46,883 nt of DNA from NCBI GenBank assembly GCA_017548125.1, contig JAFYNK010000095.1, forward strand, positions 1 through 46,883. The letters run 5' to 3'. This DNA comes from Bacteroidales bacterium. Its GTDB lineage: Bacteria > Bacteroidota > Bacteroidia > Bacteroidales > F082. Below are positions 1-8,468 of the stretch, piece by piece. The stretch's first letter is position 1. Every line of letters begins with the position of its first letter. The notes beneath the pieces were generated by a model. That model ran no database searches and was not told where the DNA came from. It saw nothing but the letters and a program-made list of their open reading frames with translations. Made by a program: the position numbers and the translations under genes.

Positions 1-496
1 AGAAATGGATTATGAAATCGGCGCATTCGTCGGTGAAGAATTACGCGGCAGCGCAAGACCTATTTACATCGAAGCTTTAGACAGACACATGATTTTCATG
101 ACAATCTACGGTAAAGCTAATGAAGAACTTACATTTAGATATTATGATGTAAATACTGGCGATGAAGAAAATGTCTTCACAAAAGAAAACGTGATTTTCT
201 CTTCAAACGCTACCTACGGCTCAATCGACAATCCAGTTGCGATGATGTTCGGCACAGAAGGCTTGGATGACAATTCATTAAAAGAAATTAACATCTATCC
301 AAACCCAGCTAACGTCAATTCAGAAATCAATCTCGGCATGACATACGATAGAGTAGAAGTCTATAATTCAATCGGCGTTAAAGTCGCAGAATATTCAAAT
401 ATTGACAACATCGATGGAATTGAAACAGCTGGAGCATATCTCATTAAAGTTGTTGACAACAATGAAATCAGATATTGCAGACTGATAGTTAGGTGA
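1..496 (+). CDS. C-terminal part of a secreted protein with a type IX secretion sorting domain
   Basis: The reading frame is already open at base 2, so the true start lies outside the window; the ATG at 5 is probably internal. The last ~70 residues form a type IX (Por) secretion sorting domain: an IYPNPAN motif, then short beta-strand stretches (VEVYNSIGVKV, GAYLIKVV) and a basic end (CRLIVR). Such domains direct passage across the outer membrane and are then cleaved. The preceding part (YEIGAFVGEELRGSARP, then EALDRHMIFMTIYG) resembles modules seen in other large Bacteroidetes surface proteins. The function of the missing N-terminal part cannot be judged. A strong hairpin terminator follows at 513-545. 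Confidence 0.85.
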   Translation, partial: EMDYEIGAFVGEELRGSARPIYIEALDRHMIFMTIYGKANEELTFRYYDVNTGDEENVFTKENVIFSSNATYGSIDNPVAMMFGTEGLDDNSLKEINIYPNPANVNSEINLGMTYDRVEVYNSIGVKVAEYSNIDNIDGIETAGAYLIKVVDNNEIRYCRLIVR

Positions 497-512
497 TTAT
501 AAGCCTACAAAC

Positions 513-545
513 AAAAAAAGACGATTTTAAAAATCGTCTTTTTTT
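513..545. terminator. Bidirectional intrinsic terminator
   Basis: A near-perfect inverted repeat (AAAGACGATTT against AAATCGTCTTT) has an A-run on its left and a T-run on its right. It can end transcription from the T9SS gene on the left and from the convergent leftward gene on the right. Confidence 0.85.
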
Positions 546-583
546 GTTTATAACGAAGCAATATAAGCTTCCATAATATAATT

Positions 584-1114
584 CTAGTTAAGTCCCAGCA
601 TCTTATAACCCATCTCGTTGAGTTGCATTGCCATTCCCATGAGATACATTTGATGCAAGCATTCAAGATAAGCCTCAACGGCATCTTTTGTTCCAGGCTC
701 TATGTTTTGGTTACGAAGGAAAGTGTTTGTGATACAAGCACATTCTGCTACGATATCAGTGACTTTCTGGCATTTATCTTCTTTAAATCTAAGAACGTCT
801 TCAAGAATATATTCATCCATTTCATCAAAACCTCTTTTTTCGCGGAGTGTCTCGTAAATGTTATCTTTGAAAGCATATTTCTCCCAGTTGACATCCCAGA
901 ATTTTGCCATCGCCATTCCGACGAACATGATCCATCCGAGAGACACCATAGGATATTCATTATACTCTCTGACGCCGTCAGGCATATAAGCAGTCAAGAT
1001 GTTTTGCCATTTATCTTCAACGTCTTGGCAGATAGGAAAGCGTTCGCCAACCACATTTTCCTGACGAAGATACTGCAATAATAAAGCCTTTAATTTATCA
1101 TCAAATTTTTCCAT
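584..1114 (-). CDS. Hypothetical soluble protein, 176 aa
   Basis: I do not recognise a named family. The protein is helical and soluble, with no signal peptide or clear membrane helix. One stretch (VSLGWIMFVGMAMAKFWDVNW, roughly residues 57-77) is hydrophobic but broken by charged flanks. Acidic residues and Met are frequent, and Cys appears in CACITN and ECLHQM. It ends LNEMGYKMLGLN. Base composition matches neighbouring core genes, so it looks like a resident gene rather than a cargo gene. It is monocistronic, converges on the T9SS gene across the shared terminator, and has a promoter-like box about 100 bp upstream at 1212-1219. Confidence 0.7.
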   Translation of the reverse strand: MEKFDDKLKALLLQYLRQENVVGERFPICQDVEDKWQNILTAYMPDGVREYNEYPMVSLGWIMFVGMAMAKFWDVNWEKYAFKDNIYETLREKRGFDEMDEYILEDVLRFKEDKCQKVTDIVAECACITNTFLRNQNIEPGTKDAVEAYLECLHQMYLMGMAMQLNEMGYKMLGLN

Positions 1115-1211
1115 AATTGATATTTTGTTTGTTATTTTTATTTAGTTAATTCGTAGGTTAGTCATCAAATGTCTTATCTTTATATAACAAAAACATCTTG
1201 AATATAGTTTA

Positions 1212-1219
1212 CAAAGTTA
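1212..1219 (-). promoter_or_regulatory. Bacteroidetes -7 box for the 584-1114 gene
   Basis: On the minus strand this reads TAACTTTG, a match to the Bacteroidetes sigma factor -7 consensus TAnnTTTG. It would give a leader of about 90 nt. No clear -33 TTTG was seen at the ideal distance. Confidence 0.45.
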
Positions 1220-1619
1220 CAAAATAATATAAGAATAGGAGAGGTTTTAGTAAAATAAAAATTCTCCTTGCTCTTGGAAAACTAGGCAAGCCTATCGACA
1301 TTAACGGACTATAAACTCTCAATTAAAAAATCTTTGTACTTTAACCATTAGCCTTTAGCCATTAGCCTTTAGACTTTTTGTCTTGTAGTCTTGTAGTCTT
1401 TCTCTCGGGCGTTACGGCTCCGCTTTCAGCTTCGCCGTCGGGCTTTCCGCTATATCTTTGCTCGCTCCGTTATCACTTCGCTTCGCAAAGGATGCCGCTC
1501 CAATCCCTAACGCGGAGGGCTGCTATCAATAAGATGCAAACTCAGACTGTTGTCAATTGTCAGTTGACTGTTGTCTTAACAAACCTTAACATCATTTCTT
1601 AATTTTTCACCGCTTTTAT
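1220..1619. other. Gene-free stretch filled with short repeats
   Basis: No convincing gene lies here. From 1346 there is a degenerate 7-mer array (TTAGCCT, TTAGCCA, TTAGCCT, TTAGACT), then a 9-mer repeat (TTGTAGTC plus one base), then copy A of the 107-bp dispersed family at 1407-1513, then TCAGTTGACTGTTGTC-type repeats. The open frame at 1378-1602 is a translation of these repeats and is not called as a gene. Confidence 0.7.
1407..1513 (+). repeat. Dispersed ~107-bp repeat, copy A
   Basis: It begins GGGCGTTACGGCTCCG and ends CCAATCCCTAACGC, with GTCGGGCTTTCCGCTATATC in the middle. Copy B lies inverted at 34343-34449 and copy C direct at 38032-38136; a fragment lies near 41490-41523. All copies are intergenic and much more GC-rich than the flanking DNA. 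Copies A and C are both preceded by the same TTGTAGTC 9-mer repeats. Confidence 0.85.
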
Positions 1620-1694
1620 GTTAAAAATTGTTAAAAGCGAAACATTTCCTTTGCAAACGCTTGACAAAAGGATGATGCTTGTTGTAGTTTTGTA
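1620..1694 (+). promoter_or_regulatory. Duplicated 75-bp promoter cassette, copy 1
   Basis: It carries two GTTAAAA repeats separated by 3 bp (1620-1636), a TTGACA (1661-1666) as -33 element, and TAGTTTTG (1685-1692) as Bacteroidetes -7 box, 21 bp after the TTG. The same 75 bp recur at 5791-5865 with two mismatches, in front of the second DUF1016 gene. Confidence 0.85.
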
Positions 1695-1719
1695 GATGAG
1701 AATTAAATAACCATAATTT

Positions 1720-2751
1720 ATGTCAAGCAAATTACAAAACATCAATGAAATTGCAAATATTCTTGCAATCAAAATTGAGAATATTATCAGAGAATCACGT
1801 AAGTCAGCATATCGTGCGATTGATTTTACAATGGTAATGGCTTATTGGAATATTGGTAAAGTCATTGTCGAAGATGAACTACATTGGGAAAGAGCTGAGT
1901 ATGGAAAAAACATCTTAAATAATATTTCAAAACGTCTTACTAAAGAATTCGGGAAAAGTTTTGATGAAAGAGAACTTCGTAAAATGTGTCAATTTTATAA
2001 ATGTTTTGAAATTCGGGACTCACTGCGTCCCGAATTGAGTTGGACGCATTATCGACGTTTAATAAGCGTTGAGAATCCAGAAGCTCGTATCTGGTATATG
2101 AACGAAGCCGCTAATTCTGTCTGGTCAACACGACAATTGGACAGACAAATCTCTACTTTATATTACGATCGTTTGTTAGGCAGTCATGACAAGAAAATTG
2201 TAACTGATGAAGCGGAAGAAAAACTACAGAAGATAATTCCTGAAGATATCATTAAAGATCCATACATATTGGAATTTCTCAATCTAAAAGATTATCCTGC
2301 CTTAAGAGAAAGCGATATTGAAAAGAGTTTGATAAACAACCTTCAAGACTTTCTGATGGAATTGGGAAATGGATTTTGTTTCGTCGCACGACAGAAAAGA
2401 ATGAGATTTGAAGATGAAGACTTTTATGTCGATTTGGTATTTTATAATAGTATAATTAAATGTTATGTCTTAATCGATTTAAAATTAGGCAAACTGACTC
2501 ATCAAGATGTAGGACAGATGGATAGTTATATTAGAATGTTTGATGCTTTAACAAAACAAGAAGATGACAACCCCACAATTGGACTGATTCTATGCTCTGA
2601 AAAAAACGAAGCTATTGCTAAGTATTCTGTATTAAATGATGCCAAACAGATTTTTGCATCCAAATATAAATTAACACTGCCAACAGAGGACGAATTACAA
2701 ACAGAACTAAACAAAGCTCGGAAACGCTTGGAATTAGAGAATATGGAATAA
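1720..2751 (+). CDS. DUF1016 (YhcG-type) PD-(D/E)XK nuclease-domain protein, copy 1
   Basis: 343 aa, full length for the family. The N-terminal half (about residues 10-160) is the DUF1016 helical, winged-helix-like domain (AYWNIGKVIVEDE, YGKNILNNISKRLTKEFG, FDERELRKMCQFYKCF, LSWTHYRRLI, REL-like QLDRQIST). The C-terminal half is a PD-(D/E)XK fold with VDLVFYN near residue 240 followed by IDLKLGKLTHQDVGQMDSY, where the Asp and Lys fit the catalytic strand. Members commonly sit in type I restriction-modification loci and other defence islands; their exact activity is poorly known. The gene has its own promoter (1685-1692). Its last 126 bases are duplicated at 6961-7086 behind the second DUF1016 gene. 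Confidence 0.9.
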   Translation: MSSKLQNINEIANILAIKIENIIRESRKSAYRAIDFTMVMAYWNIGKVIVEDELHWERAEYGKNILNNISKRLTKEFGKSFDERELRKMCQFYKCFEIRDSLRPELSWTHYRRLISVENPEARIWYMNEAANSVWSTRQLDRQISTLYYDRLLGSHDKKIVTDEAEEKLQKIIPEDIIKDPYILEFLNLKDYPALRESDIEKSLINNLQDFLMELGNGFCFVARQKRMRFEDEDFYVDLVFYNSIIKCYVLIDLKLGKLTHQDVGQMDSYIRMFDALTKQEDDNPTIGLILCSEKNEAIAKYSVLNDAKQIFASKYKLTLPTEDELQTELNKARKRLELENME

Positions 2752-2752
2752 A

Positions 2753-2774
2753 GGTTGCCATTTTCATAGCAACC
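2753..2774 (+). terminator. Weak hairpin after the DUF1016 gene
   Basis: GGTTGC (2753-2758) can pair with GCAACC (2769-2774) just after the stop codon. There is no T-run, so termination is uncertain. The next ~170 bp before the PEGA gene hold a CCTAATT-type 7-mer fragment and no gene. Confidence 0.35.
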
Positions 2775-2946
2775 CACTCCTAATTCCTAACTGAAGAGTG
2801 GACTTGGTACGAGGAAAGTACGGAGGAGGTAGGGAGATGAGGCTATCCACATTTTTTATTTTGTATGCTGTAATTTTCATTTACACAAAAATATGGATGG
2901 TGCCAGATTTACTTTTTTTATTTATCATCTAAATATCACATGGTAC

Positions 2947-5676
2947 TCAATCTATAACTGGTCTAATAGGATATTTGTATCTACAATCGCTACCATAATG
3001 CACTCCAAATTTGTATGAAAAATTATAAGCTTCTGCATTACTATATCCCCATCTTTCAAATGTTGATGTCCAATGATAAACATCATCGTCATTATTCAAA
3101 TCATAATTATTGATATAACTATAATATCCTGTGTATGGGAAAAAAATACTATTACCATTAGGACCAATTACCATATAACCTTTTTTTCCATTCTGTATAG
3201 TTCGTATCCATATACATCGATTAATCAGTTCAATAAATTCTTCTTTTGTCGGTATTCTCCATGCTGCACCCCATTGAACTCGAGCTGCATCATAATTTTT
3301 ATCACCAGAAATATCAATTACATTTTTATTATCTGGTATTTTACTTGATGATTTTGTAGTAATTGCACCCCATTCAAAATAATATCCATTGTCTTCTGGT
3401 TTATTAGCACCGATGTTACATGATGCCCACTTTACACTTAATCCTAAATCAACACATTCATGTCCGTTGATTATTTTTTGCATAGAATCAGGTTTAAATA
3501 TATTTTCACTCATTGCTAAACGCAAACCCTCTTCTCTCCATGCAAATCCTTGTGATTGACTATCACGAGATGACGACCTACAATGATTATAACTATAACT
3601 TTTATATACTCCGCCACGTATTACACGACTTGTTCCAAAAGAAGGTGCTCCTTGAGGATTCACCTGAGATATTTCACTATAATCTCTTTTTATATCTTGA
3701 CACCACTCTTTAACATTTCCACACATATCATAAACACCTAATTCATTCGGCATTCTTGTTTTTACCATATATACCTCTTTATCATAGCTGCTAACTTGTG
3801 CTATCTTATAAATGTCATTACTTCCACTATATTTGTACCCCTTTGATTTATCTCCACCTTTTGCTGCATATTCCCACTCTGCTTCCGTAGGCAATCTAAA
3901 ATTTTTACCCACCAGTTGATTTAACTTCTTTACAAACTCTTGACATTCATCCCATGAAACTCCATTTACTGGTTTCTGGTTGCCAATATTTTTACTTGGA
4001 TTGCTACCCATTACTGCAGTCCACAACTCTTGCGTCACCTCAGTTTCTCCAATATAATAACCAGATAGTGTCACATTATGTACAGGATATTCATCATAAT
4101 CTGCTTCAGGATCATAATTATCCCCACCAACAAATTCTTTTTGTGCCCCCATTCTAAAAGTTCCGCCATCAACATATATCATATTAAAACTAACACCATT
4201 AACTATAAATGTTTCATTTTTATCAAATCTAATATTTATAGTATCATTCGATTCACCTTCTTCAATAGTAATAGTATTAATAAGATCTTTACCATTCCGT
4301 TCTGCCTTGACTTCATGTGTGCCATAGTAAAAATTAAAAACAACAGGTGAACATCCAATAAAAGTACCATCAACGTAAACACTATCACCATGCATATCTG
4401 TAGTAATTGTGATCTCCTTGCCAGATTGTAAAGTTTCTTTCAATGTTAATATTACACCCTCAAGAATATCAATTGTTTTCCTAAATTCTGCACACCCTTG
4501 CTTAATAATTTTAAGTTCATGTTTACCAACTAATATATCCGAAATAAAATTCGGCGTCTCTCCATAATATTTTCCATCAATATATATGTTTCCTCCTATA
4601 GGATTACTTGTAATGTCCAACATTCCGTTTATAGGTTTCGGATTATCAAGACATATATTTACAGTCTCTCCCAAATTCAATTCTACACGTTTCAAACTTG
4701 TTTTATGATTCTCTTTTCGGGCTTCTAAAATATGTATTCCATCTGAAAGTCTACCATTCCATTGACCTATACCTTTAAATTCTTCATCAACATAAATATC
4801 AGACAGAGAATCAGAGTTTATAACTACATTAACATAGTCCACGAACATATCAAGTGTTGCATTTGAAATTTGTCCATCTATCACATTAAAGCTCTTTTCT
4901 GTCATTTTAAACATATCTTTTATTACTCTAACTGTGTGTGTACCGCTTTTCAACTTATCAGTTTTTATAGGAGATAGTCCTATATATTCTTCATCAATAA
5001 AGACTTTAGCCCCTTGTTCTGGTGATGTTGAAATATCTAGATAACCAAAATTCGGACGCAGTTTTTTATCTATTACAGTCCTTTCATTCAATGTTACAGT
5101 TCCACTTTCTGTATGATACATATTACATTTAATCATCCAAGTATGAGTAGTTCCGACTTTAAAAAGTTTGGATGTTTCTTTTGTGCCAATTGGTTTGTCA
5201 TCAATATAAATTACAGCATTTTCTTGGTCAGATTTAACTATCATATAAGTGTTTTGCCGCATCATAATTTCTTCTTTAGCTACTATCGGCACATACTGCA
5301 ACACCATTTCGTATGTACAAAAATCGCATAGTTTCTCTGGAAGGTGATATTTACAGGTTCCATAATCTGGGTGCATTATATTAATAAAGGTGGCATTTTC
5401 TGCAGATATGTATATCCACATCTGACCGGTCTTTGGCGTTTTGGTTATTTGCGTTGCAAGGTTGCCACTGAATTTCAAACGTAATCTTTCTTGCTCCGGT
5501 ATGTTCTCAGTTGATATCTTTATCAATGCCATAGGAAGGTCATTTCCGTCTAAATGGTCGTATTTGTCATTCATTATGGCATTAGGAATATGCTTGAAAG
5601 AACCTTCTTTCACTTTCATCTGTGCAAAGGTATTCAATGAAATAAAGGTCAATAATATAAGTAGTAGTTTCTTCAT
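2947..5676 (-). CDS. Secreted PEGA-repeat / SUMF1-like / VDLGLSVKWA-type multidomain protein
   Basis: 909 aa with an N-terminal signal peptide (KKLLLILLTFISLNTFAQ). An N-terminal domain is followed by about five PEGA-type beta repeats between residues ~140 and ~480, marked by VIYIDDKPIG, VFIDEEYIG, IYVDEEFKG, IYIDGKYYG and VYVDGTFIG. A formylglycine-generating-enzyme-like (SUMF1) domain follows at ~500-725 (MIYVDGGTFRMG, TEVTQELWTAVMG, RLPTEAEWEYAAKGG, YDMCGNVKEWCQD, VIRGG). The last ~175 residues are a module common in Bacteroidetes surface proteins (CVDLGLSVKWASCNIG, WRIPTKEEF, YHWTST, RPVID). SUMF1-like domains outside true FGE are usually binding or structural modules, so enzymatic activity is not implied. 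It lies opposite to, and between, the two DUF1016 cassettes. Confidence 0.85.
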   Translation of the reverse strand: MKKLLLILLTFISLNTFAQMKVKEGSFKHIPNAIMNDKYDHLDGNDLPMALIKISTENIPEQERLRLKFSGNLATQITKTPKTGQMWIYISAENATFINIMHPDYGTCKYHLPEKLCDFCTYEMVLQYVPIVAKEEIMMRQNTYMIVKSDQENAVIYIDDKPIGTKETSKLFKVGTTHTWMIKCNMYHTESGTVTLNERTVIDKKLRPNFGYLDISTSPEQGAKVFIDEEYIGLSPIKTDKLKSGTHTVRVIKDMFKMTEKSFNVIDGQISNATLDMFVDYVNVVINSDSLSDIYVDEEFKGIGQWNGRLSDGIHILEARKENHKTSLKRVELNLGETVNICLDNPKPINGMLDITSNPIGGNIYIDGKYYGETPNFISDILVGKHELKIIKQGCAEFRKTIDILEGVILTLKETLQSGKEITITTDMHGDSVYVDGTFIGCSPVVFNFYYGTHEVKAERNGKDLINTITIEEGESNDTINIRFDKNETFIVNGVSFNMIYVDGGTFRMGAQKEFVGGDNYDPEADYDEYPVHNVTLSGYYIGETEVTQELWTAVMGSNPSKNIGNQKPVNGVSWDECQEFVKKLNQLVGKNFRLPTEAEWEYAAKGGDKSKGYKYSGSNDIYKIAQVSSYDKEVYMVKTRMPNELGVYDMCGNVKEWCQDIKRDYSEISQVNPQGAPSFGTSRVIRGGVYKSYSYNHCRSSSRDSQSQGFAWREEGLRLAMSENIFKPDSMQKIINGHECVDLGLSVKWASCNIGANKPEDNGYYFEWGAITTKSSSKIPDNKNVIDISGDKNYDAARVQWGAAWRIPTKEEFIELINRCIWIRTIQNGKKGYMVIGPNGNSIFFPYTGYYSYINNYDLNNDDDVYHWTSTFERWGYSNAEAYNFSYKFGVHYGSDCRYKYPIRPVID

Positions 5677-5696
5677 TATTTCAGGATTGAGATTTA

Positions 5697-5704
5697 CAAA
5701 TATA
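5697..5704 (-). promoter_or_regulatory. -7 box for the PEGA/SUMF1 gene
   Basis: The minus strand reads TATATTTG, about 20 bp before the start codon. The plus-strand context CAAATATAGATAAAAA also occurs upstream of the RloA-like gene at 19574. Confidence 0.55.
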
Positions 5705-5790
5705 GATAAAAAGACAATATAAATAGGTATAAATTACATGTTTATGCTTAAAATTCTTTAACATATTTTCCACACTTTCATTAACATCAC

Positions 5791-5865
5791 GTTAAAAATT
5801 GTTAAAAGCGAAACATTTCCTTCGTAAACGCTTGACAAAAGGATGATGCTTGTTGTAGTTTTGTA
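5791..5865 (+). promoter_or_regulatory. Duplicated 75-bp promoter cassette, copy 2
   Basis: It matches 1620-1694 at 73 of 75 positions, including the GTTAAAA pair (5791-5807), TTGACA (5832-5837) and the -7 box TAGTTTTG (5856-5863). It drives the second DUF1016 gene. Confidence 0.85.
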
Positions 5866-5909
5866 AGAACCAAAGTTTATGATTTATAGCTACACTAAAA
5901 ACACAAAAT

Positions 5910-6956
5910 ATGAAACCTATTGATAATACAGAAACATTGCTGGATGAATTTATTACGGATGTACGAAGCATCATAGAAAACGGTCGAAAGAAAGCGTATG
6001 ACACCATTATTAGAACTAGCATTAAGACGTTTTGGGATGTTGGAAAACGCATTATTGAAGAAGAACAAAAAGGAAAAACTCGAGCAAGATATGGCACACA
6101 TCTTATAAAAAACCTTTCGCATGTCCTTACACCTATATATGGAAACAGCTATAATAAACGTAATCTAGAATATTACAGAAAATTTTATATTCTATTTCCT
6201 AATGTCGAAATTGTGAACACGCGTGTTCACAATCTTGAATGGTCTCACATACGCCGCATCTTATCTGTATCAAATCCAGAAGCTCGTTTGTGGTATTTAG
6301 AAAATGCATCATCTAACATGTGGAGCGTTCGTGAACTTGACCGTAATATTTCCACACAATATTTTGAAAGAAGACTTGCTGCACAACTTACAGTCAATAT
6401 TGAAGATTTACCCAAAATAACAGACAAAGGTCCTCTTGATTATATCAAAAACCCTATGGTCGCAGAATTTATGGGATTTCATCGTGACTCTTCCTATTCA
6501 GAATCTGATTTGGAGCAGGCTCTTATCAATAATCTTGAAAAATTCATTTTGGAGTTAGGGCGTGGCTTTGCTTTTGTTGAACGTAAACAACATATCTCAA
6601 CTGATACTGCCGACTTTTTCATTGATTTGGTATTTTATAATTTCAGAATGAAAAGATTCGTAATTTTTGAATTAAAGACACACAAACTAACACACCAAGA
6701 TATCGGACAACTTGATATGTATGTTAGAATGTATGATGATATGATAAAAGATAAAAATGATCAGCCAACTATAGGAGTACTGCTATGTACTGACACAGAC
6801 AACACCATCGCTAGATATTCAGTTCTGCACGATAGCGACCAAATATTCGCTGCAAAATATATGACATATATGCCTACGGAAGATGAGTTACGTCAGGAAA
6901 TTGAACAACAAAAACAATTCTTCATGGAACAACATATAACTAATGAATCGGATTGA
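5910..6956 (+). CDS. DUF1016 (YhcG-type) PD-(D/E)XK nuclease-domain protein, copy 2
   Basis: 348 aa, same architecture as the gene at 1720 but clearly diverged along its body. The N-terminal DUF1016 domain shows FWDVGKRIIEEEQKGK, YGTHLIKNLSHVL, YNKRNLEYYRKFYILFP and LEWSHIRRILSVSNPEARLWY. The PD-(D/E)XK part shows FFIDLVFYNFRMKRFVIFEL followed by KTHKLTHQDIGQLDMYVRMYD, with Asp, Glu and Lys placed as expected for the nuclease core. The promoter region is nearly identical to that of copy 1, and a 3' fragment of a copy-1-like gene follows five bases after the stop. It is best read as a different allele or family member inserted between shared flanks. Confidence 0.9.
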   Translation: MKPIDNTETLLDEFITDVRSIIENGRKKAYDTIIRTSIKTFWDVGKRIIEEEQKGKTRARYGTHLIKNLSHVLTPIYGNSYNKRNLEYYRKFYILFPNVEIVNTRVHNLEWSHIRRILSVSNPEARLWYLENASSNMWSVRELDRNISTQYFERRLAAQLTVNIEDLPKITDKGPLDYIKNPMVAEFMGFHRDSSYSESDLEQALINNLEKFILELGRGFAFVERKQHISTDTADFFIDLVFYNFRMKRFVIFELKTHKLTHQDIGQLDMYVRMYDDMIKDKNDQPTIGVLLCTDTDNTIARYSVLHDSDQIFAAKYMTYMPTEDELRQEIEQQKQFFMEQHITNESD

Positions 6957-6960
6957 GGAG

Positions 6961-7086
6961 TCCGTATTAAATGATGCCAAACAGATTTTTGCATCCAAAT
7001 ATAAATTAACACTGCCAACGGAAGAAGATCTGCAAACAGAACTAAACAAAGCTCGGAAAAGATTGGAATTAGAGAATAGGAAATAA
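6961..7086 (+). pseudogene. Detached 3' end of a DUF1016 gene
   Basis: This stretch translates to SVLNDAKQIFASKYKLTLPT and on to a stop codon (41 residues), matching the last 126 bases of the gene at 1720-2751 (2626-2751) at about 115 positions. It has no start codon and lies in another frame from the gene just upstream. It is the relic of a copy-1-like gene whose body was replaced. Confidence 0.9.
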
Positions 7087-7112
7087 AAAAGGAGAGGACT
7101 CTCATCCTCTCC
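7085..7112 (-). terminator. Terminator of the galactose operon
   Basis: GGAGAGGA (7091-7098) pairs with TCCTCTCC (7105-7112). Read leftwards it is followed by a T-run (TTTTTTATTT), so it acts for the minus-strand operon ending at 7170. A TTAGCCT 7-mer array lies between it and the gene. Confidence 0.75.
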
Positions 7113-7169
7113 AATCTATAATCTACTTCAGACTTTAGCCCTTAGCCTTTAGCCTTTAGTCATTAAAAA

Positions 7170-8456
7170 TCATTCCACTGGAATGTCTTTGTTAACATTC
7201 TTTGATCCTACTAAAGCGTAGAATAACAAGAATGCAAGACCTGCTGCTACAACCCAGTAACTTACTAAGTAGTTGCCGCTTAAGTCAACGACGAGGTTTT
7301 GTACGAATGGTAAGATACCACCACCGCAAACTAATGCCATGAAGATACCTGATGCTCTTTCTGTGTATTTGCCTAAGCCTTCAACAGCTAAGTTGAAGAT
7401 GCCGCCCCACATGACTGATGTGCAGAGACCGCATAATACTAACAACGCAGCGTTGACAGGAACTTGTGCTAAACCGAAACCGTCTGTGCCTTTGAATACT
7501 GGGAGGTTGACAACGTTTGATGGGTTCAAGAAGATTGCCAATACAACGAAGATCAAACCGATACCTGATACTGTTGTCAACATAGCTTTTGCTGAAACCT
7601 TAGCACCAACTGCTGCACCTAACAAACGACCGATAAGCATTAAGAACCAGTATGTTGCTGTAACTGTACCAGCGATAGCTTCAGCGCCTGTAGCAACATT
7701 CAAACCGCCGTTTTGTAACCATTTTTGCAATACGTTTGGAATACCAACTTCAACGCCAACGTAGATGAAGATAGCGATAGCGCCAAAGATGAAGTGACGG
7801 AATGACATTGGTCCGTATTGTGATTTTTCACCTTTTGCAACTGCTTGAACTGGATTTTCTGGAATCTTAGTCATAGAGATGACGATGAATGCTAAAGCGA
7901 AGATTCCTAAAGCGATGAACATCAATGGGAATACTTGGCTGATTTTAGCGTCAACGATGCTAGGAACGAAAACACCTGTCAAGAAAATACATGCTGTACC
8001 CATCAATGAGTTGAATGAACCACCAACTTGTACGAGTTGGTTACCTTTGTTACCGCCGCCACCGAGTTTGTTCAACATTGGATTAACAACGATGTTTAAC
8101 ATACACATTGAGAAACCAGCGATGAAAGCACCGAGGAGGTAGATACCGAAAGCAGTGCTGCTGTCGATGAGACCTGAAAGTGTTTGAATGCCAACGCCGA
8201 TGAAACCGACTGCTACAGCAATCAAAGCTGTTTTCTTGTAACCGTATTTTTGCAACATATTACCTGCAGGGATACCCATCACTGCGTAAGCGATAAAGTT
8301 TGCCAAAACACCTAATGTACCCATCCAGTTAGCAACGCTGAATTGGTTTTTCAAAATGTCGCCCATTGGTGATGCTAAGTTGGTTACGAATGAAATCATA
8401 CCAAACAAAAGAATCATCACGAGGATTACTAAAAAGTTACCTTGTTTTTTTTCCAT
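7170..8456 (-). CDS. gluP: FHS-family MFS sugar permease, likely glucose/galactose:H+ symporter
   Basis: 428 aa with about 12 hydrophobic helices and the look of the fucose permease (FucP/GluP) branch of the major facilitator superfamily: an N-terminal helix running into FVTNLASPMGDILKNQF, then GIPAGNMLQKYGYKKTALIAV (loop 2-3 signature region), GFSMCMLNIVVNPMLNKLG and, in the C-terminal half, GRLLGAAVGAKV. It is the last gene of the leftward galactose operon, 12 bp after galM, and terminates at the hairpin 7085-7112. Operon context favours galactose or glucose as substrate; the family also includes fucose and N-acetylglucosamine carriers, so the substrate is an inference. Confidence 0.85.
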   Translation of the reverse strand: MEKKQGNFLVILVMILLFGMISFVTNLASPMGDILKNQFSVANWMGTLGVLANFIAYAVMGIPAGNMLQKYGYKKTALIAVAVGFIGVGIQTLSGLIDSSTAFGIYLLGAFIAGFSMCMLNIVVNPMLNKLGGGGNKGNQLVQVGGSFNSLMGTACIFLTGVFVPSIVDAKISQVFPLMFIALGIFALAFIVISMTKIPENPVQAVAKGEKSQYGPMSFRHFIFGAIAIFIYVGVEVGIPNVLQKWLQNGGLNVATGAEAIAGTVTATYWFLMLIGRLLGAAVGAKVSAKAMLTTVSGIGLIFVVLAIFLNPSNVVNLPVFKGTDGFGLAQVPVNAALLVLCGLCTSVMWGGIFNLAVEGLGKYTERASGIFMALVCGGGILPFVQNLVVDLSGNYLVSYWVVAAGLAFLLFYALVGSKNVNKDIPVE

Positions 8457-8468
8457 TTCTTTAAATTT